NCBI RefSeq assembly: GCF_003852425.1
Contig: NZ_QAJN01000003.1
Span: 83,415 to 147,414, forward strand
Origin: Paucibacter sp. KBW04
GTDB lineage: Bacteria; Pseudomonadota; Gammaproteobacteria; Burkholderiales; Burkholderiaceae_C
Direction of reading: 5' to 3'
DNA length: 64,000 nt
The notes beneath the pieces are model-generated. The model worked only from the letters and a program-made list of their open reading frames with translations. It ran no database searches and was not told the DNA's origin. Positions 12,074-20,947 of this stretch are shown here, one piece after another. The first letter of the stretch is position 1. Each line of letters starts with the position of its first letter. The position numbers and the translations under genes were made by a program.

Positions 12074-12109
12074 AAAAAAACCGCCAGAAGCGAGCTTCGG
12101 GCGGTTTTT
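12074..12109 (-). terminator. Intrinsic terminator of the rpsP-rimM-trmD-rplS operon
   Basis: Stem of CCGCC...GGCGG extended by GAAG/CTTC around a CGAG loop, with one internal mismatch. On the minus strand it ends in a run of T (A-run at 12074-12080), and on the plus strand also in TTTTT, so it is effectively bidirectional. It lies 34 bases after the rplS stop. Confidence 0.9.
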
Positions 12110-12142
12110 CTACAGGATGAATACGCGATCAAAAACCGCGGA

Positions 12143-12496
12143 TCAGCCCAATTTTTCCTTGATACGAGCCGACTTGCCCGAACGGTCACGCAGGTAGTAC
12201 AGCTTGGCGCGACGGACGTCGCCACGGCGCTTGACTTCGATCGAAGCGATCAAAGGGCTGTACAGCTGGAACGTACGCTCCACGCCTTCGCCGTTCGAAA
12301 TCTTGCGAACGATGAAGCTGGAGTTCAGACCGCGATTGCGCTTGGCAATCACGACGCCTTCGAAAGCCTGAACGCGCTTGCGGGTGCCTTCAACGACGTT
12401 CACGCTCACGATGACGGTGTCACCAGGGGCGTAAGACGGGAATGTCTTGTTCAGACGAGCAATTTCTTCTTGCTCAAGGGTTTGGATCAAGTCCAC
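12143..12496 (-). CDS. rplS: 50S ribosomal protein L19
   Basis: A 117-residue ribosomal protein found at the 30S-50S interface. Recognised by [33 protein letters not shown] (conserved throughout) and the basic C-terminal [19 protein letters not shown]. Full length. Last gene of the classical rpsP-rimM-trmD-rplS operon; a 168-base gap separates it from trmD. Confidence 0.98.
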   Translation of the reverse strand: MDLIQTLEQEEIARLNKTFPSYAPGDTVIVSVNVVEGTRKRVQAFEGVVIAKRNRGLNSSFIVRKISNGEGVERTFQLYSPLIASIEVKRRGDVRRAKLYYLRDRSGKSARIKEKLG

Positions 12497-12664
12497 AAAG
12501 TTCTCCTAGTGATCATGGTGGCGCCGAAACCTTGAACTCTCACATGACAGCCAAGGCGACAAAAAATGGGTGTTGAATCAACCGACAAGCAGCCTCTTCA
12601 AACCCGACTCGACCCACCAGAGGATCGGACAGCCCGCTAGTATAGCTTGACTTCTTGGATTTGC

Positions 12665-13462
12665 CTAGGCCGACTTGGCCGCAGCCTGCAATTGCAGCAA
12701 AAAGCGCTCATCCGCCTTACTCAGCCGCCCCGCAGCGCGGGCCGCGAGAATCAGCTCGGGGCGGCGCCGCCAGGTGATTTCCAGCGAACGCTCGCGCCGC
12801 CAGCGGGCGATCTGGGCATGGTGACCCGACATCAGCACCGCAGGCACGGGCAAGTCCTCGGTCTGGTCCGGCAAGCCAGTCAAGACCTCGGGACGGCTGT
12901 AGTGCGGGCAATCGAGCAAGCCATCGGAGAAGCTGTCCTGCTGATGCGACTGGGCGTCGTTCAAGACCCCATCTTGCAGCCGCGCCACCGCATCCAGCAA
13001 GGTCATGGCAGGCAATTCACCACCCGAGAGCACGAAGTCACCAAGGCTCAGCTCCAGCGTCACATGCCGGTCGAGAAAACGCTGATCCATGCCCTCATAG
13101 CGACCACACAGAAGCACGGCACCTGGCCCTTGCGCCAAGTCCTGCATCAGGGCCTGATCCATGCGTCGGCCGGTGGGGCTGAAATGGATGATGGCCGGAG
13201 GGGCGTCACCATCCGCTGCAGAAGCCAAGCGAGCAGCCTTAACCGCCGCCAGGGCGCGCTCCAGCGGCTCCACCAACATCACCATGCCCGGGCCACCACC
13301 AAAGGGGCGATCATCGACGCGGCGATAGTTATCGCTGGCGTAATCGCGCAGCTGCCACAGCTGCACATCGACCTGCCCGCTCTCAAAAGCACGGCGCGTG
13401 ACGCCCTGACTCAGCTGCGGGCCAAACAGTTCGGGGAACAAGGTGATGACGTCGAAGCGCAT
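12665..13462 (-). CDS. trmD: tRNA (guanine37-N1)-methyltransferase
   Basis: A 265-residue SPOUT-class enzyme that methylates G37 of tRNAs next to the anticodon and so prevents +1 frameshifting. It begins with the characteristic [13 protein letters not shown] and shows the knotted SAM site with [13 protein letters not shown] and [16 protein letters not shown]. Length is normal. It is placed between rimM and rplS, 16 bases downstream of rimM. Confidence 0.98.
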   Translation of the reverse strand: MRFDVITLFPELFGPQLSQGVTRRAFESGQVDVQLWQLRDYASDNYRRVDDRPFGGGPGMVMLVEPLERALAAVKAARLASAADGDAPPAIIHFSPTGRRMDQALMQDLAQGPGAVLLCGRYEGMDQRFLDRHVTLELSLGDFVLSGGELPAMTLLDAVARLQDGVLNDAQSHQQDSFSDGLLDCPHYSRPEVLTGLPDQTEDLPVPAVLMSGHHAQIARWRRERSLEITWRRRPELILAARAAGRLSKADERFLLQLQAAAKSA

Positions 13463-13478
13463 GCGCGCTGATCCGAAC

Positions 13479-14108
13479 TTAAAAGTCCAGACCCCAATCG
13501 ACGGTGATCACACGCTGCTCCAGATCCACATCGTCGACAAAACGGGCGACGAAGGGAACGAGGCGCTCTTGATCTGGCTTCACCGGCGCCACCAGGCCCG
13601 GCGGGATGATGCGCAGCACGCTGTGCGGGCCAGCGTCTATCAGGCCTTCGACCTGACCCAGGGTCTCACCCTGGCGATTGACCACGGACAGACCGATCAG
13701 ATCCACCCAGTAGTACTCATCCGGATCCGCCGCCGGGAAGGCCGAGCGGGAGATGAAGATGCGGGCGCCGCGCAAGGCTTCGGCCGCATTGCGATCCGCG
13801 ATATGTTGGGCATTGGCCACCAGGCCTTCGCCATGCTCGCGAATCGAGAGAATCTTCAGCAAGGCAGGCAGGGCCTTGGTGCTCTGGGGCACCGCGGGCG
13901 CAGCCTGGCCGCCGATCTCGGGACGCTTGAGAAACCAGCGCCGCGAGGAAAACAGAGCCTGGGCGTCACTGGAATAGGCTTGCACCTTGAACCAGCCTTT
14001 GACACCCCAGGCATCAAGAACACACCCCACCTCAATCGCATCTTCGGGCCAGGAGACCTCCTCGGTAGCCGAGGACGAAGGACGAGGATCAGCAGGGGCT
14101 CTTGTCAT
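13479..14108 (-). CDS. rimM: Ribosome maturation factor RimM
   Basis: A 209-residue 16S rRNA processing factor that binds S19 during assembly of the 30S head. The N-terminal RimM domain ([20 protein letters not shown]) is followed by a PRC-barrel-type C-terminal domain ([15 protein letters not shown]). It is somewhat longer than the E. coli protein because of an N-terminal extension and a linker insertion. It follows rpsP after 11 bases. Confidence 0.96.
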   Translation of the reverse strand: MTRAPADPRPSSSATEEVSWPEDAIEVGCVLDAWGVKGWFKVQAYSSDAQALFSSRRWFLKRPEIGGQAAPAVPQSTKALPALLKILSIREHGEGLVANAQHIADRNAAEALRGARIFISRSAFPAADPDEYYWVDLIGLSVVNRQGETLGQVEGLIDAGPHSVLRIIPPGLVAPVKPDQERLVPFVARFVDDVDLEQRVITVDWGLDF

Positions 14109-14119
14109 TTGCGGGTCAA

Positions 14120-14377
14120 TTAAGCAGCGACAACGGCCTTCTTGGCCTGGGTCACCAGACGCTCGACGGTGGGCGACAGCTGGGCGCCGACACCAACCCA
14201 GTAGTTGACGCGGTCAACAGCGACGCGCAGGGGCTCAGCAGCACCCGAAGCGACGGGGTTGTAGAAGCCGACCTTCTCGATGAAGCGGCCGTCACGACGC
14301 TGCTGGCTGTTTGCAACGACGATGTTGTAGAAGGGGCGCTTCTTGGAGCCGCCGCGAGCCAGACGAATAACAACCAT
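14120..14377 (-). CDS. rpsP: 30S ribosomal protein S16
   Basis: An 85-residue primary 16S rRNA-binding protein, starting [20 protein letters not shown] with the conserved [15 protein letters not shown] block. A good AAGGATT ribosome-binding site lies 7 bases before the ATG. First gene of the operon, preceded by a long leader of about 250 bases containing a hairpin. Confidence 0.98.
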   Translation of the reverse strand: MVVIRLARGGSKKRPFYNIVVANSQQRRDGRFIEKVGFYNPVASGAAEPLRVAVDRVNYWVGVGAQLSPTVERLVTQAKKAVVAA

Positions 14378-14582
14378 GATGAATCCTTAGATGAATTTTG
14401 TTGTCCACCGCACCAGGAGACACTCAGGGCGAGTAGATCGGGGTGGCGACGGTTTTGATCAGAGCATCAGACCCGACCCAAGCCTTCCCGGTTTCCAGGA
14501 AAGTTTTTGGCATGATCCGCCTGCGCCTCACTCAGCCGAGCACCGTGGTTGGCCCTGTAGATACGCCGAACTGCGCTTCTTG

Positions 14583-14603
14583 ATTCCAGTGGAGCACTGG
14601 AAT
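14583..14603 (-). promoter_or_regulatory. Perfect hairpin in the rpsP operon leader
   Basis: A 9-bp perfect inverted repeat (ATTCCAGTG / CACTGGAAT) with a 3-base loop lies in the transcribed leader between the predicted promoter and rpsP. No T-run follows, so it is not a simple terminator; a leader control element or protein-binding site is possible but unproven. The 14378-14672 stretch holds no gene. Confidence 0.5.
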
Positions 14604-14639
14604 TCACCAAGAACAATCCGACCAAGGCCAAAACCCAGC

Positions 14640-14667
14640 ATTATAAACTCGGCTGAGCAGACTACAA
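14640..14667 (-). promoter_or_regulatory. Sigma-70 promoter for rpsP-rimM-trmD-rplS
   Basis: On the minus strand a perfect TATAAT -10 (14645-14640) has a TTGTAG -35 (14667-14662) with 16-bp spacing. It lies only 5 bases from the divergent GNAT start codon, so the two transcription units share this short control region. Confidence 0.65.
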
Positions 14668-14672
14668 AGAAT

Positions 14673-15257
14673 ATGAGCACACAAATTCCCAATAATCTCC
14701 CCTCCTCGGCCTCAAACCAGACCCTCGGCATCACGATTCGCCCCAGCACCGAGGCCGATCTGCACGCCATCCAAGCTATTTACGCGGCCGCCGTGCTGCA
14801 TGGCACCGGCACTTTTGAGACGGAAGTTCCCGAAGTCAGCGAAATGGCCCGTCGCCGCAGCGAGGTGCTGGGCCGGCAATTGCCCTGGTTGGTGGCCGAA
14901 GTGGGCGGCCAGGTGCAGGGCTATGCCTATGCCAACTACTTCCGCCCTCGCCTGGCCTATCGTTTCTGCGTGGAAGACTCCATCTATCTGGCACCCGGCA
15001 GCCAGGGCCAGGGCCTGGGCCGACTGTTGCTGGCCGAACTGATGGCCCGCTGCGAGCAAGCCGGCGCACGCCAGATGCTGGCCGTCATCGGCGATTCGCA
15101 AAACCTGGGCTCGCTGGGCGTCCACAAGGCCCTGGGCTTCGAGCACAGCGGCGTCTTGAAAAGCGCGGGCTGGAAGTTCGACCGCTGGCTGGACGTGGTG
15201 ATGATGCAGCGCCAACTGGGCCAGGGCGATCGGGCCGCGCCGGAGCAAGGCGCATGA
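14673..15257 (+). CDS. GNAT family N-acetyltransferase (phosphinothricin acetyltransferase-like)
   Basis: A 194-residue acetyl-CoA-dependent N-acyltransferase. The fold is of the Pat/Bar/MddA type: ITIRPSTEADLHAIQAIYAAAV at the start, GTFETEVPE, then the acetyl-CoA loop GSQGQGLGRLLLAELM and the late SLGVHKALGFEHSGVL segment. Such enzymes acetylate phosphinothricin, methionine sulfone or related amino acids. The start is 14673; a longer frame upstream crosses the rpsP promoter region and is not credible. The gene overlaps the TM2 gene by 4 bases (ATGA). Confidence 0.88.
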   Translation: MSTQIPNNLPSSASNQTLGITIRPSTEADLHAIQAIYAAAVLHGTGTFETEVPEVSEMARRRSEVLGRQLPWLVAEVGGQVQGYAYANYFRPRLAYRFCVEDSIYLAPGSQGQGLGRLLLAELMARCEQAGARQMLAVIGDSQNLGSLGVHKALGFEHSGVLKSAGWKFDRWLDVVMMQRQLGQGDRAAPEQGA

Positions 15258-15718
15258 GCAGCAGCGTTGCAAGCAGCACCCCGCTGAAGTCAAAAACAAT
15301 CGCCACCTGGCTGGCCCTGAGCCTGGGCAGCCTGGGTCTGCATCGCCTCTATCTTTACGGTTTTTCGGACCGCCTGGCTTGGCTACACCCCTGGCCCACC
15401 TTGCTGGGGCTGTATGGCGTGCAGCGCATGGGAGAGCTAGGCCAAGACGACAAAACCGCCTGGGTCTTGATCCCCTTTTTGGGCCTGATGCTGGTCAACG
15501 CCATGATTTGCGGCATCGTCTACGGCCTCACCGCCGATGAAAAGTGGGATGCGATCCACAATGGCGGCCGCAGCTCCAAACCCAGCGGCTGGGCGGCCAT
15601 CATCGGCGTCGTGGCCTGTGTGCTGATAGGAGGCACCTGCTTGATGAGCACCATCGCCTTCAGCGCCCAACGCTATTTTGAAAGCCAGGTCGAGGCGGCG
15701 CAGGAAATCAGCCAGTAA
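15254..15718 (+). CDS. TM2-domain-like small membrane protein
   Basis: A 154-residue membrane protein. The segment SLGSLGLHRLYLYGF matches the GxxGxHRFY core of TM2 domains, but a longer region follows with two more hydrophobic segments (WVLIPFLGLMLVNAMICGIVYGL and AAIIGVVACVLIGGTCLM). Translation is probably coupled to the GNAT gene through the ATGA overlap. No function is established for this type. Confidence 0.75.
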   Translation: MSSSVASSTPLKSKTIATWLALSLGSLGLHRLYLYGFSDRLAWLHPWPTLLGLYGVQRMGELGQDDKTAWVLIPFLGLMLVNAMICGIVYGLTADEKWDAIHNGGRSSKPSGWAAIIGVVACVLIGGTCLMSTIAFSAQRYFESQVEAAQEISQ

Positions 15719-15740
15719 GGGCCGCGACGGCCGGCAAGAA

Positions 15741-15768
15741 AAAAGGGCAGCCCGTGGGCTGCCCTTTT
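15741..15768. terminator. Bidirectional intrinsic terminator
   Basis: A perfect 13-bp stem (15741-15753 with 15756-15768) with a 2-base centre, ending in T4 on the plus strand and T-rich on the minus strand. It lies between the convergent TM2 gene and pit. Confidence 0.9.
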
Positions 15769-15796
15769 ACATACCGGACTTGCTAAGACGCAAAGT

Positions 15797-16807
15797 TCAG
15801 AACAAAACCAAGCTGAACCAGTAGAAGAAACCCGCCACCAGGGCCGAGGCCGGGATGGTGAAGATCCAGGCCCAGACGATATTGCCCGCCACGCCCCAGC
15901 GCACGGCCGAGGCCCGCTGCACCGAACCCACACCGACAATGGCGCCGGTGATGGTGTGCGTCGTCGACACCGGAATGCCCAGGCCCGTGGCCAGGAACAA
16001 GGTGATGGCGCCGCCTGTTTCGGCACAGAAGCCGCCCACGGGTTTGAGCTTGGTGATCTTCTGACCCATGGTGCGCACGATGCGCCAGCCGCCAAACATG
16101 GTGCCCAAGCCGATGGCCAAGTAGCAGACCAGAATCACCCAGTCCGGCGGGGCGCTGGCCTGAGCCGAGAGGTAGCCCGAGGCCACCAGCAGCATCCAGA
16201 TCAGGCCGATGGTCTTCTGCGCATCATTGCCACCATGCCCCAGGCTGTAGAGGCCGGCAGATACCAGCTGCATACGCCGGAACCAGCCATCCACCCGGAT
16301 CGGCGACGCGCGCCTGAACAGCCAGGCCACCATCACCATCATCAAAGAACCCAGCAAAAAGCCCAGCAGCGGCGAAACGAAGATGAACAAGACCGTCTTC
16401 AGAATGCCACCCGCTTGCAAAGAGCCGAAGCCGGCCTTGGCCAAAACGGCGCCCACGATGCCGCCGATCAAGGCGTGCGATGAGCTGGACGGGATGCCGT
16501 ACCACCAGGTGATCACATTCCAAGTAATGGCACCGATCAAGGCGCCAAAGATCACGTGATGATCCACCACGCCCGGGTCAACAATGCCCTTGCCAATGGT
16601 GGCGGCGACCTGCAAATGGAAGATGCCAATCGCCAGCACATTGAAGAAGGCGGCGAACAAGACCGCCTGCTGCGGTTTCAGGACGCCGGTAGAAACCACC
16701 GTGGCGATCGAATTGGCCGCGTCGTGAAACCCATTCATGAAGTCGAAGCCCACGGCCAGAATGACCAGCAGGGCGACGACCCAAAACGCTATCTGCACCG
16801 ATTCCAT
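15797..16807 (-). CDS. pit: Low-affinity inorganic phosphate transporter (Pit family)
   Basis: A 336-residue inner-membrane phosphate (metal-phosphate)/proton symporter. The family's duplicated motif is clear: GFDFMNGFHDAANSIATVVS in the N-terminal half and the SSSHALIGGIVGA / TTHTITGAIVGVGS pairs. Length fits the shorter Pit/PiT class. It follows the DUF47 gene by 10 bases, the standard pairing in which the DUF47 protein modulates the transporter. Confidence 0.93.
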   Translation of the reverse strand: MESVQIAFWVVALLVILAVGFDFMNGFHDAANSIATVVSTGVLKPQQAVLFAAFFNVLAIGIFHLQVAATIGKGIVDPGVVDHHVIFGALIGAITWNVITWWYGIPSSSSHALIGGIVGAVLAKAGFGSLQAGGILKTVLFIFVSPLLGFLLGSLMMVMVAWLFRRASPIRVDGWFRRMQLVSAGLYSLGHGGNDAQKTIGLIWMLLVASGYLSAQASAPPDWVILVCYLAIGLGTMFGGWRIVRTMGQKITKLKPVGGFCAETGGAITLFLATGLGIPVSTTHTITGAIVGVGSVQRASAVRWGVAGNIVWAWIFTIPASALVAGFFYWFSLVLF

Positions 16808-16817
16808 CGTGCAGAAC

Positions 16818-17465
16818 TCAAGCGTTTTCGAGGACGATGCCCTCGATCAAGTTGGCCACATCTTCGCAACGGTCGGAGATGGACTCCAGCTGCTCATAAA
16901 TGGTCTTGAGCTTGATCAGCTCGCGCACATCGTCTTGCTCGCGGAACAGGCGCGACATCGCGGTGCGCATGACGCGGTCGGCATCGGACTCCAGGCGATC
17001 GATTTCCTCGCAGGTCTTGATCGCGGCCTCACCCACTTCCGGGTTCTTCAGCTTGGGCAGCAGGGACACGGCATGTTGCACGCGTTCGCAGCAGCGCGCG
17101 CTCAGCTCACCCAGGCTCAAGACTTCTTCGGGTATGGTGCGCACGTCGTAGAGGGACAGCGTCTCGGTGGTGTCCTGCAACAGGTCCAGGATGTCGTCCA
17201 TCGCATTGATCAGGCCGTGGATCTGCTCGCGATCGATGGGCGTGATGAAGGTGCGATGCAGCATGCGATTGACTTCGGCGGTCACTCGGTCGGCCTGATG
17301 CTCGGCCTTGTTGACCTCTTCGGCATAGCGCTCACGCAGCACCGGGTCGTTGTAGTTCTGGATCATCAACATGAAAGCGCGCGCACCTTCTGTGATCTGA
17401 GCTCCGTGCTCATTGAAGAGCTCGAAGAAATTGCCCTCGCGGGGCAGCAATTTGGAAAAAAACAC
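16818..17465 (-). CDS. DUF47 family PhoU-like protein, Pit accessory/regulator
   Basis: A 215-residue helical PhoU-like protein (TIGR00153/DUF47). The GTG at 17465 is chosen because it yields the family's usual N-terminus (FFSKLLPREGNFFELFNEH) and has GGAG 5 bases upstream; an ATG 19 codons upstream would add a non-family extension. Metal-binding-type acidic/helical pattern such as KAEHQADRVTAEVNRML and EEIDRLESDADRVM is visible. It is transcribed with pit and probably adjusts phosphate uptake. The 17466-17698 gap upstream holds no gene I can support. Confidence 0.9.
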   Translation of the reverse strand: MFFSKLLPREGNFFELFNEHGAQITEGARAFMLMIQNYNDPVLRERYAEEVNKAEHQADRVTAEVNRMLHRTFITPIDREQIHGLINAMDDILDLLQDTTETLSLYDVRTIPEEVLSLGELSARCCERVQHAVSLLPKLKNPEVGEAAIKTCEEIDRLESDADRVMRTAMSRLFREQDDVRELIKLKTIYEQLESISDRCEDVANLIEGIVLENA

Positions 17466-17698
17466 ACCGACTCCAATCGTGCGAACTTGCTGCGCAAGCA
17501 TCAAATTCGCATAAATATTCACACAAATTTCATCACTGTTTCATCAACAGCAGGCGCGCAAGTGTAGTGGGGCCGAGCCCGCAAAGAAACTCAAACACAG
17601 GGCAAAGCAGGGCTCAGCCCCTCAAATCAGCGCATTTCTTGAGGCAAGACACAACACTCGCAGGGGCGGCGGCCGCGACGGCGCTGCCGAAATCACGC

Positions 17699-18055
17699 TC
17701 AGGCCGAGCGGAAGATGAAATAGACCGCCCCCATCAGGCACAAACCGGCCCAGATGAAGTCGGTCTTGAAGGGCTGGCCCATATAGAACATGGAAAAGGG
17801 CACGAACACCGCCAAGGTCACCACCTCCTGGGTGATCTTGAGCTGGGCCAGACTGAAGCCGGCATTGAAACCGATTCGATTGGCCGGCACCTGCAACAGG
17901 TACTCAAACAAGGCGATGCCCCAGCTCACCAGGGCGGCGATCCACCAGGGCTTGGCCGCCAAATCCTTCAGGTGGCCGTACCAAGCCATGGTCATGAAGA
18001 CATTGGACAGGAGCAAGAGCCCCACTGTTTGCCAGCCAGCCCAACTATTGAACAT
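17699..18055 (-). CDS. DMT superfamily DUF486 membrane protein
   Basis: A 118-residue protein with four hydrophobic segments, typical of DUF486: VGLLLLSNVFMTMAWYGHLK at the start and ITQEVVTLAVFVPFSMFYMG in the middle. Related to small multidrug-resistance-type transporters, probably functioning as an oligomer; substrate unknown. It lies 34 bases downstream of folK on the same strand. Confidence 0.88.
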   Translation of the reverse strand: MFNSWAGWQTVGLLLLSNVFMTMAWYGHLKDLAAKPWWIAALVSWGIALFEYLLQVPANRIGFNAGFSLAQLKITQEVVTLAVFVPFSMFYMGQPFKTDFIWAGLCLMGAVYFIFRSA

Positions 18056-18089
18056 GGGGTTCCGCCCTTCTCAATGAACGATGGTGGGC

Positions 18090-18608
18090 TCAGCCTTGCG
18101 GCCACAAAGGGCCGAGGCGACTGATGGCCTGATCCTGCAACGCGGGCAGGAACGCAGCCAAAGCACCCAAGCCCGGAGCGGCCAAATCGGCCTGCAGCTC
18201 CAACAGAGGTTGCAGCACAAACGCACGCTGATGCAGGCGTGGATGCGGCAGGGTCAGGCGCATGGAGGCCAGCGAGAGCTCGCCGAAAAGGAGTAGGTCC
18301 AGGTCCAGGGTTCGGGGCGCATTGAGGTAGGGGCGCTCGCGCCCATGGGCCTGCTCGATGGCTTGCAGCGCATCCAGCAGCTCCATGGGAGAGAGCTGGG
18401 TGCGCAGCATAGCGACAGCATTCAAGAAGTCGGGGCCACTCGCCTCCACCGGCGCCGTTCGATAGGCGCTGGAGCAAGCCAGCAAGGCTGTGCTCGGCAG
18501 CTCCGACAGCGCCTGCAAAGCCTGTTGCAGACTTTGCCGCGTATCACCCAGATTGGCCCCCAGGCCGACAAAAGCGAGCGTGCCGCCCACAACTGAGTCG
18601 GCCCGCAT
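18090..18608 (-). CDS. folK: 2-amino-4-hydroxy-6-hydroxymethyldihydropteridine pyrophosphokinase
   Basis: A 172-residue folate-pathway enzyme that transfers pyrophosphate from ATP to hydroxymethyl-dihydropterin. Signatures: FVGLGANLGD at the start, SSAYRTAPVEASGPDFLNAV, and the catalytic RTLDLDLLLFGE with DLDLLL metal ligands and LPHPRLHQRAFVL. The ATG directly follows the pcnB stop (TGA-ATG with no gap), so translation is coupled. Confidence 0.95.
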   Translation of the reverse strand: MRADSVVGGTLAFVGLGANLGDTRQSLQQALQALSELPSTALLACSSAYRTAPVEASGPDFLNAVAMLRTQLSPMELLDALQAIEQAHGRERPYLNAPRTLDLDLLLFGELSLASMRLTLPHPRLHQRAFVLQPLLELQADLAAPGLGALAAFLPALQDQAISRLGPLWPQG

Positions 18609-20282
18609 TCAGGATTCGGAAGGTTTGCCCACCGGTGCGTCGGCCCCGCCCTCGCCTGCAGAGCCTGCAGCAGCCGCTGCGCCCTTGCCTGCCGGCTTGC
18701 GGCGACGGCGGCGCTTCTTGGCGGGCGGTGTGGCTCCGTCCGTCCAGGGCTGGACTTCGGCGCTGCCCGCTTCGTCCTGGGCTTCGCCTTCGGCCTTGGC
18801 GGCCGGTTTGCGCGGCAGCTGATGCACCTTGCCGCTGCTGCGGCGCTGCGATTTCTCGGCCTCACGCACCTCATCGACCAGGGCAGCGCGCTCGTCATCC
18901 GAACCCAGGGCAAAGTCTTCCCACCAATCGGCCAGAGCCGGATCGATCTCGCCAGCATCGGCGCGCAGGCGCAGGAAGTCAAAGCCAGCGCGGTAGCGCG
19001 GCTGCTCCACCAAGGTGTAGACCCCGCTGCCGGTGCGGCGCTCAAAACGCGGCTGCATCATCCAGATCTCGCGCATATCGGTGGCCAGCTTGCCGCGACC
19101 CGAGATATCGCCGATGCGAGCATCGAAGACGGCATCCACCGCCTGACCCAGGGCCGGCACCGCCGGCTCACCGGCATCGCGCAAGCGAGTCCAGCGCTCC
19201 AGCACCTCAAACCACAGCATGCAGGCCAGCATAAAGCTGGGCGAGACGCCGCGGCCTTCGGAGACGCGCAGATCGGTATCCTCAAAAGCCATGCGCACAA
19301 ACTTGCCGCGCACGCCCTCGGCCAGCTCGCCCTTCTCATTGAGCATGGCGTCCAGAATCGGGAACACACCACGCGCCAGGCCTTGCTTGCGCAACTCGTC
19401 CAGGCTGGCCAGGGAATGGCCGGTCTGCAGCAGCTTGATCATCTCGTCAAACAGACGCGAGGCCGGCACATTGGCCAGCAGCGGCGCGCAAGCCTTGATG
19501 GGGGCGCGGGTCTTGGGCTCCAGCTCGAATCCCAGCTTGGCAGCAAAGCGCACGGCACGCACGATGCGCACCGGGTCCTCGCGGTAACGGGTGTCCGGGT
19601 CGCCAATCATGCGCAGCACGCGCTTTTTGGCGTCGGCCAAGCCGCCGTGATAGTCCACCACCAGCTGGCGTTGCGGGTCGTAGTACAGGGCGTTGACGGT
19701 GAAATCGCGGCGGGCGGCGTCTTCGATCTGGGGGCCCCAGACGTTGTCGCGCAGCACCCGGCCTTCGGCATCGACCACATGGCTTTTGCCGGCCAGCTCG
19801 GCCTTGGAGGTTTTCTCATTGCCGGCGACCTGGTCGGCGCTTTCGTTCACCAGCAAGGCGCGGAAGGTGGAAACCTCGATCACCTCATGCTCACGCCCAC
19901 GACCGTAGACCACGTGGACGATGCGGAAGCGTCGGCCGATGATGAAGGCGCGGCGGAACAGGCTCTTGACCTCCTCCGGCGTGGCATTGGTGGCAACGTC
20001 AAAGTCCTTGGGCCGCATGCCCAGCAGCAGGTCACGCACCGCGCCACCCACGATATAGGCCTCAAAGCCCGCATCACTCAGCGTCTGCACCACGCGCACC
20101 GCGCGTTCGTCCAGCAAGCTGGGATCAATGCCATGCTCGGCGACATGCACCTCAACACGCTTGCCCAGGGTGCCGGTGGCGCCGGACGAAGCCGCTTTGG
20201 CCACGGCGCTGGGCTTGAAAGCCTTGACGACTTTGGCCGCCGAGGGTTTGCCCAGCAGCTTGTCTATGAATTTTTTGATCAT
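18609..20282 (-). CDS. pcnB: Poly(A) polymerase I
   Basis: A 557-residue class II nucleotidyltransferase that adds poly(A) tails to RNA and promotes decay. The catalytic head has YIVGGAVRDLLLGM with Asp93 and Asp95 in PKDFDVATNATPEE, followed by RRDFTVNALYYDP and the neck-domain RYREDPVRIVRAVRFAAKLGF. The C-terminus is a long basic/low-complexity tail (KKRRRRRK), as in proteobacterial PcnB. Its start overlaps the HAD gene by 4 bases; folK follows immediately. Confidence 0.95.
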   Translation of the reverse strand: MIKKFIDKLLGKPSAAKVVKAFKPSAVAKAASSGATGTLGKRVEVHVAEHGIDPSLLDERAVRVVQTLSDAGFEAYIVGGAVRDLLLGMRPKDFDVATNATPEEVKSLFRRAFIIGRRFRIVHVVYGRGREHEVIEVSTFRALLVNESADQVAGNEKTSKAELAGKSHVVDAEGRVLRDNVWGPQIEDAARRDFTVNALYYDPQRQLVVDYHGGLADAKKRVLRMIGDPDTRYREDPVRIVRAVRFAAKLGFELEPKTRAPIKACAPLLANVPASRLFDEMIKLLQTGHSLASLDELRKQGLARGVFPILDAMLNEKGELAEGVRGKFVRMAFEDTDLRVSEGRGVSPSFMLACMLWFEVLERWTRLRDAGEPAVPALGQAVDAVFDARIGDISGRGKLATDMREIWMMQPRFERRTGSGVYTLVEQPRYRAGFDFLRLRADAGEIDPALADWWEDFALGSDDERAALVDEVREAEKSQRRSSGKVHQLPRKPAAKAEGEAQDEAGSAEVQPWTDGATPPAKKRRRRRKPAGKGAAAAAGSAGEGGADAPVGKPSES

Positions 20283-20947
20283 GCGAACAATTTCAAGGTA
20301 GTCCAGCCGCGTGCCGACGCGATGTCGGCCAGGGCTGGCGTGGGATTGGTGGCCACGGGATGGCTGACCAAGTCCAGCAGAGGCAAATCATTCATTGAGT
20401 CGCTGTAGAAATTCACGCGCTCGAATTCCTCCCATTGTCGCCCCAAGCCGGCCAACCATTGCTGGACGCGTGTGATCTTGCCGGCTTGATAGGAAGGCAC
20501 CCCCTCGATCGCCCCGGTGTAGGCCCCCTGAGCATCGCGCTTGAGCTGGACGGCCAAGAGATGTTCGACCCCAAATGCGGCTGCAATCGGCTCGGTCACG
20601 AACTCATTGGTGGCGGTCACGATGGCGACCAGGTCGCCTGCCTTTTGGTGCTGCTCAACCAGGGCGCGGGCTTGGGCCTGGATCTGCGGCAGCATCACCT
20701 CGGCCATGAAGCGCTCGCGTGCGGCCAAGGCCTCGGCCAAGGGCCGGCTGCGCCACACCGAGGTGGCGAAGTCTATGTACTCGGCCAGGTCCAGGCGACC
20801 GGCCTGGTACTGGGCAAAGAATTCGTCATTGCGGGCACGCCACTGCTCGCCGTTGGCCCAGCCTATGTCCACCATGAAGGCGCCAAATGCATGATCCGAG
20901 TCATTCGGAATCAAGGTGCCATCCAGGTCAAACAGGGTCAAATTCAT
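20279..20947 (-). CDS. HAD-superfamily (IB, SerB-like) phosphatase
   Basis: A 222-residue hydrolase. Motif I LFDLDGTLIP (nucleophile Asp), motif II IVTATNEFV (Ser/Thr position) and motif III/IV YSDSMNDLPLL define a subclass IB HAD phosphatase of the phosphoserine-phosphatase-like type. The same gene order (hda, HAD, pcnB, folK) occurs in betaproteobacteria. Substrate unknown; phosphoserine or histidinol phosphate are family precedents. It overlaps both hda and pcnB by 4 bases. Confidence 0.9.
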   Translation of the reverse strand: MNLTLFDLDGTLIPNDSDHAFGAFMVDIGWANGEQWRARNDEFFAQYQAGRLDLAEYIDFATSVWRSRPLAEALAARERFMAEVMLPQIQAQARALVEQHQKAGDLVAIVTATNEFVTEPIAAAFGVEHLLAVQLKRDAQGAYTGAIEGVPSYQAGKITRVQQWLAGLGRQWEEFERVNFYSDSMNDLPLLDLVSHPVATNPTPALADIASARGWTTLKLFA

